Assembly: GCA_014338005.1 (NCBI GenBank)
Contig: QUBZ01000028.1
Span: 1 to 43,043 of the forward strand
Source: Chloroflexota bacterium
GTDB taxonomy: Bacteria; Chloroflexota; Anaerolineae; Aggregatilineales; Phototrophicaceae
Direction: 5' to 3'
DNA length: 43,043 nucleotides
Shown here: positions 16,669-24,927 of the stretch, piece after piece
How positions within the stretch are numbered: position 1 is the stretch's first letter
Layout of the letters: each line of letters opens with the position of its first letter
Notes under the pieces: model-generated
Told to the model about the DNA's origin: nothing
What the model saw: only the letters and a program-made list of their open reading frames with translations
Database searches by the model: none
Position numbers and translations under genes: made by a program

Positions 16669-17400
16669 TTACTCGACCGAAAGGAAACGGATGACAAACG
16701 CCTTTGAAGCAGACGTCACGGCAGCGCGGTCAATCGTTACATCCAGCGCGCGCCCTTTTCCCGTAACCCGCAGTTGAGCGGCTTCGCCGTTGGCGGGTAC
16801 GTAAGCGAACTGAAAGCGGCCATCGGCATCGGTGTAGGCAGTCAGCCCGGTGTTTGGCATTTCGACACGCAAATCCGGCAGAGGGGTATCGCCCGGCCCC
16901 ACGACCTGGCCGTAAAGCAGGAGGAGCGGCGCATCTTTGATGACCAGCGGGTGGCGCACCGGCGGCGCTTCGGGCCGCGCGTCGTCCTGGCGCAGCGGCA
17001 GGCACAACAAAAAGGCCGGCTGCGGAATCACGCCGAAGGCCGTCCAGGTTTCCAGCGGCAGCGGCTCCAGCAGCACCTCGATGTCCGGGTTTGCCATCGC
17101 GCCGAAAACCAGATCACTTAACCAGCGGTGCGCCTGCGCCGGATTATCGGAGTGAGCGGTGACGAGATAACAGAGCCGGAGCTGTAAGGGAGAGCGCGCC
17201 GCGCCGCGCAGGACCGGCACAGGGGACAACTGGTAGAGGTAAAGATGAACCCCCCGCGACCCATCCGGCGGGCCGGAGGAAATTTCGACCTGTTTAAGAA
17301 TGCCGGATGCCCAGGCGCGCAGCCGTTCATCAACCTGGTCAATGCTCAGGTTGTAAAGCGCGTCGGGGTTTAACTGCCTGGCTGAGTCGGTTTTTTTCAT
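16669..17400 (-). CDS. DUF4255 tube terminator/cap protein (Afp16-type) with extra C-terminal regulatory-like domain
   Basis: 243 residues. The first ~145 are DUF4255-like (VHLYLYQLSPVPVLRGAARS, LQLRLCYLVTAHSDNPAQAH, ETWTAFGVIPQPAFLLCLPL), as in Afp16/Pvc16, which caps the tube and sheath at the distal end. Residues 157-215 add a transthyretin/carboxypeptidase-regulatory-like beta domain (LLLYGQVVGPGDTPLPDLRV, TAYTDADGRFQFAYVP). First gene of the CIS operon; its ATG at 17400 lies about 65 bases after a sigma70-like promoter. No strong Shine-Dalgarno is visible. The added domain is not part of the minimal family and its role is unknown. Confidence 0.88.
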   Translation of the reverse strand: MKKTDSARQLNPDALYNLSIDQVDERLRAWASGILKQVEISSGPPDGSRGVHLYLYQLSPVPVLRGAARSPLQLRLCYLVTAHSDNPAQAHRWLSDLVFGAMANPDIEVLLEPLPLETWTAFGVIPQPAFLLCLPLRQDDARPEAPPVRHPLVIKDAPLLLLYGQVVGPGDTPLPDLRVEMPNTGLTAYTDADGRFQFAYVPANGEAAQLRVTGKGRALDVTIDRAAVTSASKAFVIRFLSVE

Positions 17401-17470
17401 CCCGCGCTGTTTTCATCCAGGCGCAATTCCACATGACGGAAAGTTGGGGGAGGATGGTTGAGAATGCGCT

Positions 17471-17500
17471 AATATACCGGGTGATTTGTACAAATTACAA
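17471..17500 (-). promoter_or_regulatory. Predicted sigma70-like promoter of the CIS operon
   Basis: Read on the minus strand: TTGTAA (17500-17495), an 18-base spacer, TATATT (17476-17471). Transcription would start near 17464, giving a leader of about 64 bases to the DUF4255 ATG. Consensus match is good for an otherwise GC-rich genome; not experimentally supported. Confidence 0.5.
17481..17498. promoter_or_regulatory. Palindrome in the CIS promoter spacer (candidate operator)
   Basis: GTGATTTGTACAAATTAC contains a perfect 12-bp palindrome, ATTTGTACAAAT (17484-17495), and extends to 18 bp with one G/T mismatch pair. It lies between the predicted -35 and -10 boxes and touches the -35, a typical place for a dimeric repressor. 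No regulator gene is adjacent. Confidence 0.45.
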
Positions 17501-17527
17501 TAATATCTTTTTTGCACGCTAAGTCTA

Positions 17528-17556
17528 AGAACAATCTACATCACTTTTTCTATAAG
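17528..17556 (+). promoter_or_regulatory. Weak candidate promoter for the asparagine synthase/glycan operon
   Basis: AGAACA (17528-17533), 17-base spacer, TATAAG (17551-17556). Only a partial -35 match; the long leader to 17736 makes this tentative. Confidence 0.25.
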
Positions 17557-17735
17557 CGCAAGCTATCCAAGCAGGTAATTTATCATCAGTTTTTGTAATA
17601 CTGAGAATCTGAAGGGGCGCTGGCGCGCCTTTACCGTACAATGGGCATGGAGATTACGTCAAATGGGATGCTTGTGGTCGGGCCGGCGTTGGTGTTTCAA
17701 GCGCCATTAATTAAAAAAAGCAGCGAGGATAAACG

Positions 17736-19640
17736 ATGTGTGGAATTGCCGGCGAAATCGTATTTGATGCGCGCGTGCCGGAGGAAAGCTGGGCGCGCGA
17801 CGCCTGCCAGATCATGAAACATCGCGGGCCGGATGGCGACGGCATTTACCGGGCGGACGGCGTCGCGCTGGCTCACCGGCGGCTGGCGATCATTGACCTG
17901 GCCGGGGGCTGCCAGCCGATGCCTTACGCGGATGGCCGTTATACCATCACCTTCAACGGCGAAATTTACAACTACCGCGAACTGCGCGCCGAACTGTCCG
18001 CCCTGGGATATGTGTTTGCGACCAGTTCCGATACCGAGGTCATCCTGGCGGCTTACGCGGCCTGGGGCGTGGGCAGCTTCCCCCGGTTGAACGGCATTTT
18101 CGCCTTTGCGATCTGGGACGCGGTGCAGCAGGAGCTTATCCTCGCCCGCGACCATCTGGGCATCAAACCGCTGCTGTACCACCACGACGGCGCGGGGCTG
18201 CGTTTTGCTTCGGAACTCAAGCCGCTGCTGGCGCACCCGGCGGTTAAACGCGAAACCGACCCGGAGGCCGTGCAGGATTACCTGACGCTGGGTTACGTCC
18301 TTGCGCCCAAGACCATCATCAGGGATGTTTACAAACTGCCGCCGGCGCATTATCTGCGCGCCGGGGGCGGGCAGGTCAGCCTGGCGCGCTACTGGAATCT
18401 GGCCGACGCCGCCCAGTCCGACGACCTGTACGGCAGGCCGGAAGCCGAAATCCTGGGCGGATTCGACGATCTGCTGCGGGCAACCATCGGTCAGCAGATG
18501 GTGAGCGATGTGCCGTTGGGCGCGTTCCTCAGCGGCGGGCTGGACTCCTCGACGATTTGCTACCACGCCGCCGATTTTACTGCCGAGCCGCTGCGGAGTT
18601 TTTCCATCGGTTTTGATGAAGCCAGCTACAGCGAGCTGGACTACGCGCAGCAGGCCGCCGACCACATCGGCACGCGGCACACGCAGGAAGTGGTCAGGCC
18701 GGAGGGCGGGCTGGCAGCGGTCGAGGCGCTGGTATGGTTTTACGACGAGCCGCTGGGCGATACTTCGCTCATCCCGACCTATTACGTCTCACAGTTGGCG
18801 CGGCAGCAGGTGACGGTGGCGCTTTCCGGTGACGGCGGCGACGAACTGCTGGCCGGGTACGATACCTACGTGGCCGACCGTTTGCAGGCGTGGTACGCGC
18901 GCGTGCCGGGATGGATGCAGCGCGGCGTGGTGCAGCCGGCGGCGGCGCTGCTGCCGTCGTCGTACCGCAAGGTGTCGCTGGATTTTAAGATCAAACAGTT
19001 CGTGGCCTATGCCCACCAGACGCCGGAAGCGGCGCATTTTAGCTGGCGGCGTATGTTCAGTGATGCGGAACGGGCGGCGCTGGCCGGGGCGAACGGCGCG
19101 CCGTCCGGCACGTTCGAGCGTTACGCCGCCCACTATGACGACGTGCCGCGCGCCAACCCGCTCAACCGGTCGCTGTACGTGGACATCAAAACCTGGCTGG
19201 TGGACGATATTCTGAGCAAGGTTGACCGGGCGAGTATGGCGTGCAGCCTGGAAGCGCGCGTGCCGTTTCTGGCCTTCCCACTGGTGGAATATGCCATGCG
19301 GATGCCGCCGGGGCTGAAGATGCGCGGGCTGGAGCGCAAAGTGGCGCTCAAGCGGCTGATGAAAGGCCGCCTGCCGGAAGGGCTGATTCACCGCAAAAAA
19401 CGCGGTTTTAACGCGCCGACGACCCTGTGGATGCGCGGCGATTGGCGCGAACCGGTGGACGACCTGCTGCGGCAGCGTGCCAGCCGGATTATAGACCTGG
19501 GATGCCCGGCGCTGCTCGATCTGTGGCGGCAGCACGTGTCCGGGCAGGGCGATCATGGATATAAACTGTGGACACTGTTGAGCCTGCTGCTGTGGGAGCG
19601 GCAGGTGCTTAATGCCGCGCCCGCTGTGGTAGGGGCATGA
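17736..19640 (+). CDS. asnB: Asparagine synthase (glutamine-hydrolysing) / amidotransferase
   Basis: 634 residues. The N-terminal MCGIAGEIVFD carries the catalytic Cys2 of class II glutamine amidotransferases, followed by MKHRGPDGDGIYRADG and TFNGEIYNYRELRAEL. The synthase domain has the ATP-binding GAFLSGGLDSSTICYHAAD loop (about residues 262-280) and VALSGDGGDELLAGYDTY. The family transfers glutamine-derived ammonia to aspartate or, in surface-polysaccharide clusters, to sugar or peptide carboxylates. Start ATG at 17736 has GAGG about seven bases upstream. It is the first gene of a run ending at 24927, so a role in surface glycan modification is as likely as free asparagine synthesis. Confidence 0.92.
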   Translation: MCGIAGEIVFDARVPEESWARDACQIMKHRGPDGDGIYRADGVALAHRRLAIIDLAGGCQPMPYADGRYTITFNGEIYNYRELRAELSALGYVFATSSDTEVILAAYAAWGVGSFPRLNGIFAFAIWDAVQQELILARDHLGIKPLLYHHDGAGLRFASELKPLLAHPAVKRETDPEAVQDYLTLGYVLAPKTIIRDVYKLPPAHYLRAGGGQVSLARYWNLADAAQSDDLYGRPEAEILGGFDDLLRATIGQQMVSDVPLGAFLSGGLDSSTICYHAADFTAEPLRSFSIGFDEASYSELDYAQQAADHIGTRHTQEVVRPEGGLAAVEALVWFYDEPLGDTSLIPTYYVSQLARQQVTVALSGDGGDELLAGYDTYVADRLQAWYARVPGWMQRGVVQPAAALLPSSYRKVSLDFKIKQFVAYAHQTPEAAHFSWRRMFSDAERAALAGANGAPSGTFERYAAHYDDVPRANPLNRSLYVDIKTWLVDDILSKVDRASMACSLEARVPFLAFPLVEYAMRMPPGLKMRGLERKVALKRLMKGRLPEGLIHRKKRGFNAPTTLWMRGDWREPVDDLLRQRASRIIDLGCPALLDLWRQHVSGQGDHGYKLWTLLSLLLWERQVLNAAPAVVGA

Positions 19641-19650
19641 GGAGGTTTTT

Positions 19651-20445
19651 ATGGCAGTTGATGGGCAGCAGATCCGGCAGGACGAATGGCATTACCAGTG
19701 GGCGAATTATGAAACGACCACCGATTTTCTCTTTTACGAGTGGATTCACCCGCGCACGCTGGAGGATTTTCGCGGTCGGCGGGTGCTGGATGCCGGCTGC
19801 GGGCCGGGGCATCATGTCCGGCTGGCGGCGTCGGTCGCGGCCTCTGTAGTCGGCGTAGACCTCAACACCAGCGATCTCGCCCAGGAGAAACTGGCCGGCC
19901 TGGAGAACGTGACCATCGTGCAGGGGGATATTGCCGTTTACCAGCCGGAGACCCCGGTTGACGTGGTGTACTGCGTGGGTGTCATCCACCACACCGACGA
20001 CCCCGACCGGACGTTTGAAAACCTTAAACGCATGTGCCGCGCGGGCGGCCTGCTGATCGTCTGGTGTTATTCCCGCGAGGGCAACGAACTGGTATGGCGG
20101 TTTGTCGAACCGCTGCGGAAACATATCCTGCGGCGGATGAGCCGTCGGGCGGTCGCCGCCATCTCCGACGTGATTACGGCGCTGATGTATCCCATCGTGT
20201 TTACCGTTTACCGGCTGCCGCTGCCGATGCTGCCGTTTTACGAGTATTTCCAGGACTTCCGGCGCATGAGCTTCCGCCGCAATATGCTGAACGTGTTCGA
20301 CAAACTAAACGCGCCGCAGACCGATTTCATCGCGCGGGAGCGTATCGAGCGGTGGTTTAACGCCGAGGATTTTGAGGACGTTTCGATCACTTCCTACCGG
20401 GGCGTAAGCTGGCGGGGCAGCGGAAGGGTGCGGCTGCATGGTTAA
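19651..20445 (+). CDS. SAM-dependent class I methyltransferase (glycan operon)
   Basis: 264 residues. SAM-binding motif VLDAGCGPGHH at 45-55, acidic strand VVGVDLNTSDLA, and motif VDVVYCVGVIHHTDDPDRTF typical of Methyltransf_11/25 enzymes. The C-terminal part has a hydrophobic amphipathic stretch (YPIVFTVYRLPLPMLPFYEY) that could associate with membrane. An excellent GAGGAGG lies upstream of the ATG, 10 bases after asnB. Probably methylates a sugar or lipid-linked intermediate; the substrate is unknown. Overlaps the next gene by 8 bases. Confidence 0.85.
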   Translation: MAVDGQQIRQDEWHYQWANYETTTDFLFYEWIHPRTLEDFRGRRVLDAGCGPGHHVRLAASVAASVVGVDLNTSDLAQEKLAGLENVTIVQGDIAVYQPETPVDVVYCVGVIHHTDDPDRTFENLKRMCRAGGLLIVWCYSREGNELVWRFVEPLRKHILRRMSRRAVAAISDVITALMYPIVFTVYRLPLPMLPFYEYFQDFRRMSFRRNMLNVFDKLNAPQTDFIARERIERWFNAEDFEDVSITSYRGVSWRGSGRVRLHG

Positions 20446-21187
20446 AGTGCGTTTTGAGGAACGTCCCGCCGGGTCGGCCACCATGTCCCCGGCCATGCCG
20501 ACCGCCGTCAACTACTACCGCTGGATCGTCGCTAAACTGCTGCCCCACGCGGGCGACTGCATCCTGGACATCGGCGGCGGGTACGGCGCGCACCTGGAAT
20601 ATGTTCTGCCGAAGGGCTGCCCGGTGGTGTCCATTGACCTGTCGGAAAGCAGCGTCGAGTTCATGCGCGAACGCTTCCGGCAGTACCCGCATTTTGAAGC
20701 GGCGCGCCTGGACTTCGGCCAGCACGAGTCGCAGGCGGAACTCATCCGGCGGGGTTTCGACACGATTTTCTGCCTGAACGTGCTGGAACACATCGAGGAT
20801 GATCTGGCGGCGCTTAAGGACATGCACGCCATCCTCGCGCCGCGTCGGGGCAAACTGCTGCTGCAAGTCCCAGCGCACGAATGGCTGTACGGCAGCTTGG
20901 ACGCGCAGGCCGGGCATTACCGGCGGTACAGCGCCGCTTATCTGCGTCAGGTGCTGGAAGGGGCGGGTTTCACGATTCAAGCCCTGTATCATTTCAACAG
21001 CATCGGGGTGCTGCCCTGGTTCGTGAACGCCCGCGTTTTGAAAAAGTCGCTGGAAGCCGACAGCGTGAACACGCAGATCACCGTTTTCGACCGTTATATC
21101 GTGCCGGTGATGTCGCGCGTGGAGACGGTTGTCCGGCTTCCGTTCGGCCAATCCTTGATGGCTGTAGCCCAGGCGGGATTATGTTAA
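20438..21187 (+). CDS. SAM-dependent class I methyltransferase (second of the glycan operon)
   Basis: 249 residues. SAM-binding motif CILDIGGGYGAH at 41-52, VVSIDLSESSVEFMRERF as the acidic strand and FDTIFCLNVLEHIEDDLAAL as the post-motif strand. KLLLQVPAHEWLYGSLDAQA is typical of Methyltransf_23-like enzymes of surface glycan loci. Starts inside the end of the preceding methyltransferase gene, and its stop overlaps the start of the glycosyltransferase (ATGTTAA). Substrate unknown. Confidence 0.85.
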   Translation: MVKVRFEERPAGSATMSPAMPTAVNYYRWIVAKLLPHAGDCILDIGGGYGAHLEYVLPKGCPVVSIDLSESSVEFMRERFRQYPHFEAARLDFGQHESQAELIRRGFDTIFCLNVLEHIEDDLAALKDMHAILAPRRGKLLLQVPAHEWLYGSLDAQAGHYRRYSAAYLRQVLEGAGFTIQALYHFNSIGVLPWFVNARVLKKSLEADSVNTQITVFDRYIVPVMSRVETVVRLPFGQSLMAVAQAGLC

Positions 21188-22095
21188 GCGTGTTGATTCC
21201 CTGTTACAACGAAGCGGACAGCATTCAGCAGACGGTTGAACAGCTCCGCCTCGTGCTGGACGCGACCGGCGTCGTGTACGAGGTGATCGTTATTGACGAC
21301 GGCTCGAAAGACGAAACGGCGGCGCTGGCCGAAGCCGCCGGCGTGCGGGTCATCCGGCATCCGAAAAACGGCGGATATGGCCGGGCGCTGAAAAGCGGCA
21401 TGTATAATGCCGCTTACGAATGGTGCGCCATTGTGGACGCCGACGGTTCGTACCCGATTGACCGCTTCCCGGATTTACTTCAGTTCGTCCCCGCTTTTGA
21501 TATGGTGGTGGCCGCCCGCACCGGCCTTAACTACTGGGGGTCGCCCTACAAACGCCTCAGCCGGATTATGCTGCTCAAACTGGTGAGTTTCGTCACCGGC
21601 GTAAACGTCCCGGACGCCAACTCCGGGATGCGCGTCTTCCGCAAAGACGTGGCGCTGGCGCATGTCCGCCGCATCAGCTCCGGTTTTTCGTTCACCACGA
21701 CGCTGACGCTGGCCCTGCTGATGGAGGAACATTTCGTCCATTACGTTTCGGTGGATTATTACAAACGGGTGGGCAAAAGCAAAGTTCGACTGGGCATTGA
21801 CTCGCTGCGGACGTTCCAGATCATCATCCAGGCGGTGCTGTTTTACAACCCGCTGAAGGTATTTTTGCCCATCTGTATCGCCTGCGTGACGGTGGGCGCG
21901 GCGCTGGGGCTGCTGGAACTGCTGGCGGGCAGCGGCCTGGCGCTGCTCATTTTCGGCCTGTCGCTGCTGGCGGCGCTGGTGGTGGGCGCGGTCGGCTTCC
22001 TGGCGGAGACGATTCGGCTGCACCGTGTGGCGCTGACTCAACCGCAGGCTTACCGCCGCCCTGCGCCGGAGAATTATGAAACGCCCGGTCATTAA
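21181..22095 (+). CDS. Family 2 glycosyltransferase, DPM1/GtrB-like with two C-terminal TM helices
   Basis: 304 residues from the ATG at 21181. The frame is open upstream but runs antiphase through the methyltransferase gene. MLSVLIPCYNEADSIQQTVE and VIVIDDGSKDETAALAEAAG form the nucleotide-sugar site, with a DAD motif at 86-88 (AIVDADGSYPIDRF). Acceptor-loop residues lie around ANSGMRVFRKDVAL. Two membrane segments at about 220-285 (FLPICIACVTVGAALGLLEL and ALLIFGLSLLAALVVGAVGF) match polyprenyl-phosphate glycosyltransferases. It likely makes a polyprenyl-phosphate sugar donor for the GT-C-like protein encoded next, with which it overlaps by 20 bases. Confidence 0.88.
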   Translation: MLSVLIPCYNEADSIQQTVEQLRLVLDATGVVYEVIVIDDGSKDETAALAEAAGVRVIRHPKNGGYGRALKSGMYNAAYEWCAIVDADGSYPIDRFPDLLQFVPAFDMVVAARTGLNYWGSPYKRLSRIMLLKLVSFVTGVNVPDANSGMRVFRKDVALAHVRRISSGFSFTTTLTLALLMEEHFVHYVSVDYYKRVGKSKVRLGIDSLRTFQIIIQAVLFYNPLKVFLPICIACVTVGAALGLLELLAGSGLALLIFGLSLLAALVVGAVGFLAETIRLHRVALTQPQAYRRPAPENYETPGH

Positions 22096-23926
22096 ACTCA
22101 CCGCGCGCGGCCTGGTGCGCGGCACACTGCTCCTGTGCAGCCTGCCGGCGGCGCTGCTGCTGGTACAGGTGCAGCCGGCGGCGCTGCCGGCGCGGGCTGC
22201 CGATTTGCTGTTGGCCGGGCTGCCGGCGCTGCTGCTGGCGGCGGCGTGGGGTATCAGCCTGGCGCGTTACGATTGGCTGGCGGCGCGGTTCGCCCCGCTC
22301 GTCCGGGCGCTGATGGCCTACCCGCTGCGGGCCTGGCTGGTCGCTTTTGTCATCCTCCAGATCGGACTTGCCTGGGGGCTGGTTCTGGACGGCAGCCCGC
22401 TGTTTCCGCAGGGCGCGTCTGTTCTGGGGCTGGTTGGACAGGTAGGGTGTCTGGGGTGGCTGGCGGCGTACAGGTGGTGTGTCCCGCGCGCGGCCCCGCC
22501 GCCATCGCAGCCGCATCCCGCCCGGCGGACGCGGCGTATCACACTCGGCATTCTGGCCGTTTCCGCTCTCACCAGCGTGTGGATGTGGGTGTACACACAG
22601 CCGGCCTTTATGAGCGATTCGACCTCGTATTTCCAGATCAGCCAGGGTTTGCTGGGGCGCGCCGACCTTGACCCCTACTGGTACACCTACGGCTATCCGC
22701 TGCTGATCGCCTTCACCCGCCTGCTGTACGACAATATCGTGAGCGTGATTCTGGTGCAGGAAATTCTGCGGGCGCTGGTGGCGGCGGCGGCTTTTTATAT
22801 CATCAAACCCACCCATTACGGCCTGGCGGCGCTGATCGGCTTTCTGCTGGCGGCGTCCCCGCTGACGGCGCATCAGGCGCACTCGTTGATGACCGAAAGC
22901 CTGTACGGCAGCCTGGTGATGCTGCTGGCGCTGCTGACCTTCGCGGCGGCGCGGCAGCCGCCGGGGCGCCGGCTGGCTTTAAGCCTGGGGCTGTTGTGCG
23001 CGCTGATCGCGTTTTTCCGCCCCAGCGGCCTGTTTCTCAGCGCCGTGCCGCTGTTGATCGGCCTGCTGCAGCGGCGGTGGGGGACGGCGCTGCTGGTGAC
23101 GGGCGGGCTGGCCGGGGGCGTGCTGGCGCTGGCGGGCGTCCAGGGTTTGATCGAGGGCCGCCCGGCTTTTGGCAACAACAGCGAGGCGTATTATCCGTTC
23201 CCGCTGATGCAGTACGAGCTGTACGACCCGGACAACGGCCCGCAGTCGCGGCTGTACCAGCAGGCGTTGGATTGGGAAGGCTGCGAAAATGACTCCGACG
23301 AGCGGTACGTGATGCACCAGATTGATGACTGCGCGGTGGCCTACAACTGGACTCATGGCACGGCGGCCTCGACCCGCGCCGTGTACATCGAGGCTATCCT
23401 GGCGCAGCCGGTGAAGTGGCTTTCCGCCGTGTATCACGACGCGCAGTTTTTCCTGTCTATGCGGCGGCGCGCCGATGGCTTGGGAATCTGGCAGATTTCC
23501 CGCTGCGTGGACAGCGTTCGGTATTTCATCCAGCACCCGAACATCCTGCCGGTTTCCGAAATCGCCCGCTACGTGTGCGTGTACGATTGGCCGAACGTGC
23601 CGGTGATCGGGACGGTCGCCCCGGCGGCGGGCGCGCTGCTGTTCCACGAATTTTTCGTGCAGCCGTACCGCATCCTGTCCCCGACCACCTGGGCAGGGCT
23701 GTGGAGCGGGCTGGCGATGCTGGGTTTTATCCTGATCGAAGCGAAACCCGGCGTCCGCCGGCTGGTGATCGTTGCCGCGCTGGTGGTGGCCTATCATGTG
23801 GCGGTGACGACTGCCGGGCAGTACACCACCTTCCGCTATGTGCTGGTGTTAACGCCGCTGTTTGTGGTGCTGTCGGCCAGTTTTTATCAGATCGTCTGGG
23901 AGGGGCTGCGGAAGCGCCGGGTTTGA
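22076..23926 (+). CDS. Polytopic GT-C-like glycosyltransferase or glycolipid membrane protein
   Basis: 616 residues with about 11-12 hydrophobic segments. After an N-terminal multi-helix part, the first large loop has FMSDSTSYFQISQGLLG, with an acidic residue where GT-C enzymes have catalytic Asp/Glu. GYPLLIAFTRLLYDNIVSVI follows, as in ArnT/PMT-like proteins. A long extracytoplasmic segment around 365-500 carries several cysteines (WEGCENDSDE, QIDDCAVAYN, ISRCVDSVRY). Overlap with the GT2 gene suggests a two-component system in which this protein transfers a polyprenyl-phosphate-linked sugar on the outer face. The specific family is not certain. Confidence 0.7.
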   Translation: MKRPVIKLTARGLVRGTLLLCSLPAALLLVQVQPAALPARAADLLLAGLPALLLAAAWGISLARYDWLAARFAPLVRALMAYPLRAWLVAFVILQIGLAWGLVLDGSPLFPQGASVLGLVGQVGCLGWLAAYRWCVPRAAPPPSQPHPARRTRRITLGILAVSALTSVWMWVYTQPAFMSDSTSYFQISQGLLGRADLDPYWYTYGYPLLIAFTRLLYDNIVSVILVQEILRALVAAAAFYIIKPTHYGLAALIGFLLAASPLTAHQAHSLMTESLYGSLVMLLALLTFAAARQPPGRRLALSLGLLCALIAFFRPSGLFLSAVPLLIGLLQRRWGTALLVTGGLAGGVLALAGVQGLIEGRPAFGNNSEAYYPFPLMQYELYDPDNGPQSRLYQQALDWEGCENDSDERYVMHQIDDCAVAYNWTHGTAASTRAVYIEAILAQPVKWLSAVYHDAQFFLSMRRRADGLGIWQISRCVDSVRYFIQHPNILPVSEIARYVCVYDWPNVPVIGTVAPAAGALLFHEFFVQPYRILSPTTWAGLWSGLAMLGFILIEAKPGVRRLVIVAALVVAYHVAVTTAGQYTTFRYVLVLTPLFVVLSASFYQIVWEGLRKRRV

Positions 23927-24927
23927 TGTTTATGCGTGTGGTCAACTATCTGCTGGCGGTGCTGGCCGCTTGTATCTGCCTGACCGGATGCCGGGCAGCG
24001 GAGGGTTCGGCGGCGACCGGCGAGCCGGCGCTGGTTTCGCAGCGCGAAATCAAGGACATCCTGTTTAGCCCGGATTCGCGCGTCCTGTTTTCCGCCAGCG
24101 GCAACTTCTTTTTCGGCAACATCCAGTCCTGGGACGTGCCGGAGGGCGTGGAGCGCCCGCTGCTGCGCGACTCGACCGGCATGGTGGCGGGCTTGGCGCT
24201 TAACCCGGCGGGCGACCTGCTGGCTTCGGCCAGCGAGGATGGAAAAATCCGCCTGTGGGATGCGGCGGCGCACACCCTGCTGGCGGAATGGAAGGGTCAC
24301 GACGCGCCGGCCCGCAGCGTGGCCTTCAGCCCGGACGGGACGCTGCTGGCGTCCGGCGGGCGGGATGCCGCCGTCCGGCTGTGGGACGTAACGACACATG
24401 AGGCGCGGGCGGTTTTGCGCGGGCATCAGGTGGACGTAAGCGGGCTGGCCTTCAGCCCGGACGGATCGCTGCTGGCCTCCAGCGACGGGTTTGATCTGCG
24501 GCTGTGGGACGTTGAAACCGGCGCGCTGCTTCCGTTTTTACCGGAGCAGCACGCCTACGATGCCTATGGGCTGGTCTTCAGCCCGGACGGATCGCTGCTG
24601 GCCTTCGGCAGCGCGCCGCGCACTGTGCGCGTGTGGGACGTGGAAGCCGCCGCCGAAACGCGCGTGCTGGAGGCCGAGAGCGGCTGGTTGATGTGGGATG
24701 TCGCCTTCAGCCCGGACGGCACGCTGCTGGCCGCCGGGAACAGCGACGGGGGCGTGGTGGTGTGGGATATAAACACCGGGGAACGCCGGGCGACGCTGCG
24801 CGGCAGCAGCCGGGGTGTGTTCGCCGTCGCCTTCAGCCCGGACGGCGTCTTCCTGGCGGCGGGCGGCGCGGACAAAATGATCCGGCTGTGGCGGCTGGAT
24901 GATCTGGACGAGCTCAAACGCGGCTGA
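23926..24927 (+). CDS. WD40 seven-bladed propeller lipoprotein
   Basis: 333 residues from the ATG at 23926, which overlaps the preceding stop (TGATG). Signal peptide with lipobox (YLLAVLAACICLTGC) predicts a membrane-anchored exported lipoprotein. Seven repeats ending in WD or WR dipeptides follow, for example VAFSPDGTLLASGGRDAAVR then LWDV, enough for one complete propeller. Last gene of the glycan operon. Exported WD40 propellers usually serve as protein-interaction platforms; the partner is unknown. Its 3' end overlaps the convergent DUF427 gene by 14 bases. Confidence 0.88.
   Translation: MFMRVVNYLLAVLAACICLTGCRAAEGSAATGEPALVSQREIKDILFSPDSRVLFSASGNFFFGNIQSWDVPEGVERPLLRDSTGMVAGLALNPAGDLLASASEDGKIRLWDAAAHTLLAEWKGHDAPARSVAFSPDGTLLASGGRDAAVRLWDVTTHEARAVLRGHQVDVSGLAFSPDGSLLASSDGFDLRLWDVETGALLPFLPEQHAYDAYGLVFSPDGSLLAFGSAPRTVRVWDVEAAAETRVLEAESGWLMWDVAFSPDGTLLAAGNSDGGVVVWDINTGERRATLRGSSRGVFAVAFSPDGVFLAAGGADKMIRLWRLDDLDELKRG

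Larger units (their letters stand above)
17401..17735. other. 335-bp AT-rich divergent intergenic region
   Basis: Separates the CIS operon (minus) from the asparagine synthase operon (plus). It holds the CIS promoter and palindrome near 17471-17500 and a weaker plus-strand candidate promoter near 17528-17556. The remaining part (about 17560-17720) shows no convincing gene. An ATG at 17641 opens a frame that runs antiphase into asnB without a ribosome-binding site. Confidence 0.6.

Noticed and set aside
4332..17400. The CIS locus as a complete prophage
   Set aside because: There are no capsid, portal, terminase, integrase or lysis genes. DUF4255, the Afp7-type adaptor and a PAAR tip point to an eCIS-type locus.
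17641..17735. Possible small gene starting at ATG 17641 before asnB
   Set aside because: No ribosome-binding site, and the frame continues antiphase inside asnB; no recognisable product.
20881..21180. N-terminal extension of the GT2 glycosyltransferase
   Set aside because: It overlaps the second methyltransferase in another frame; GT2 homology begins exactly at MLSVLIPCYNEA (21181).
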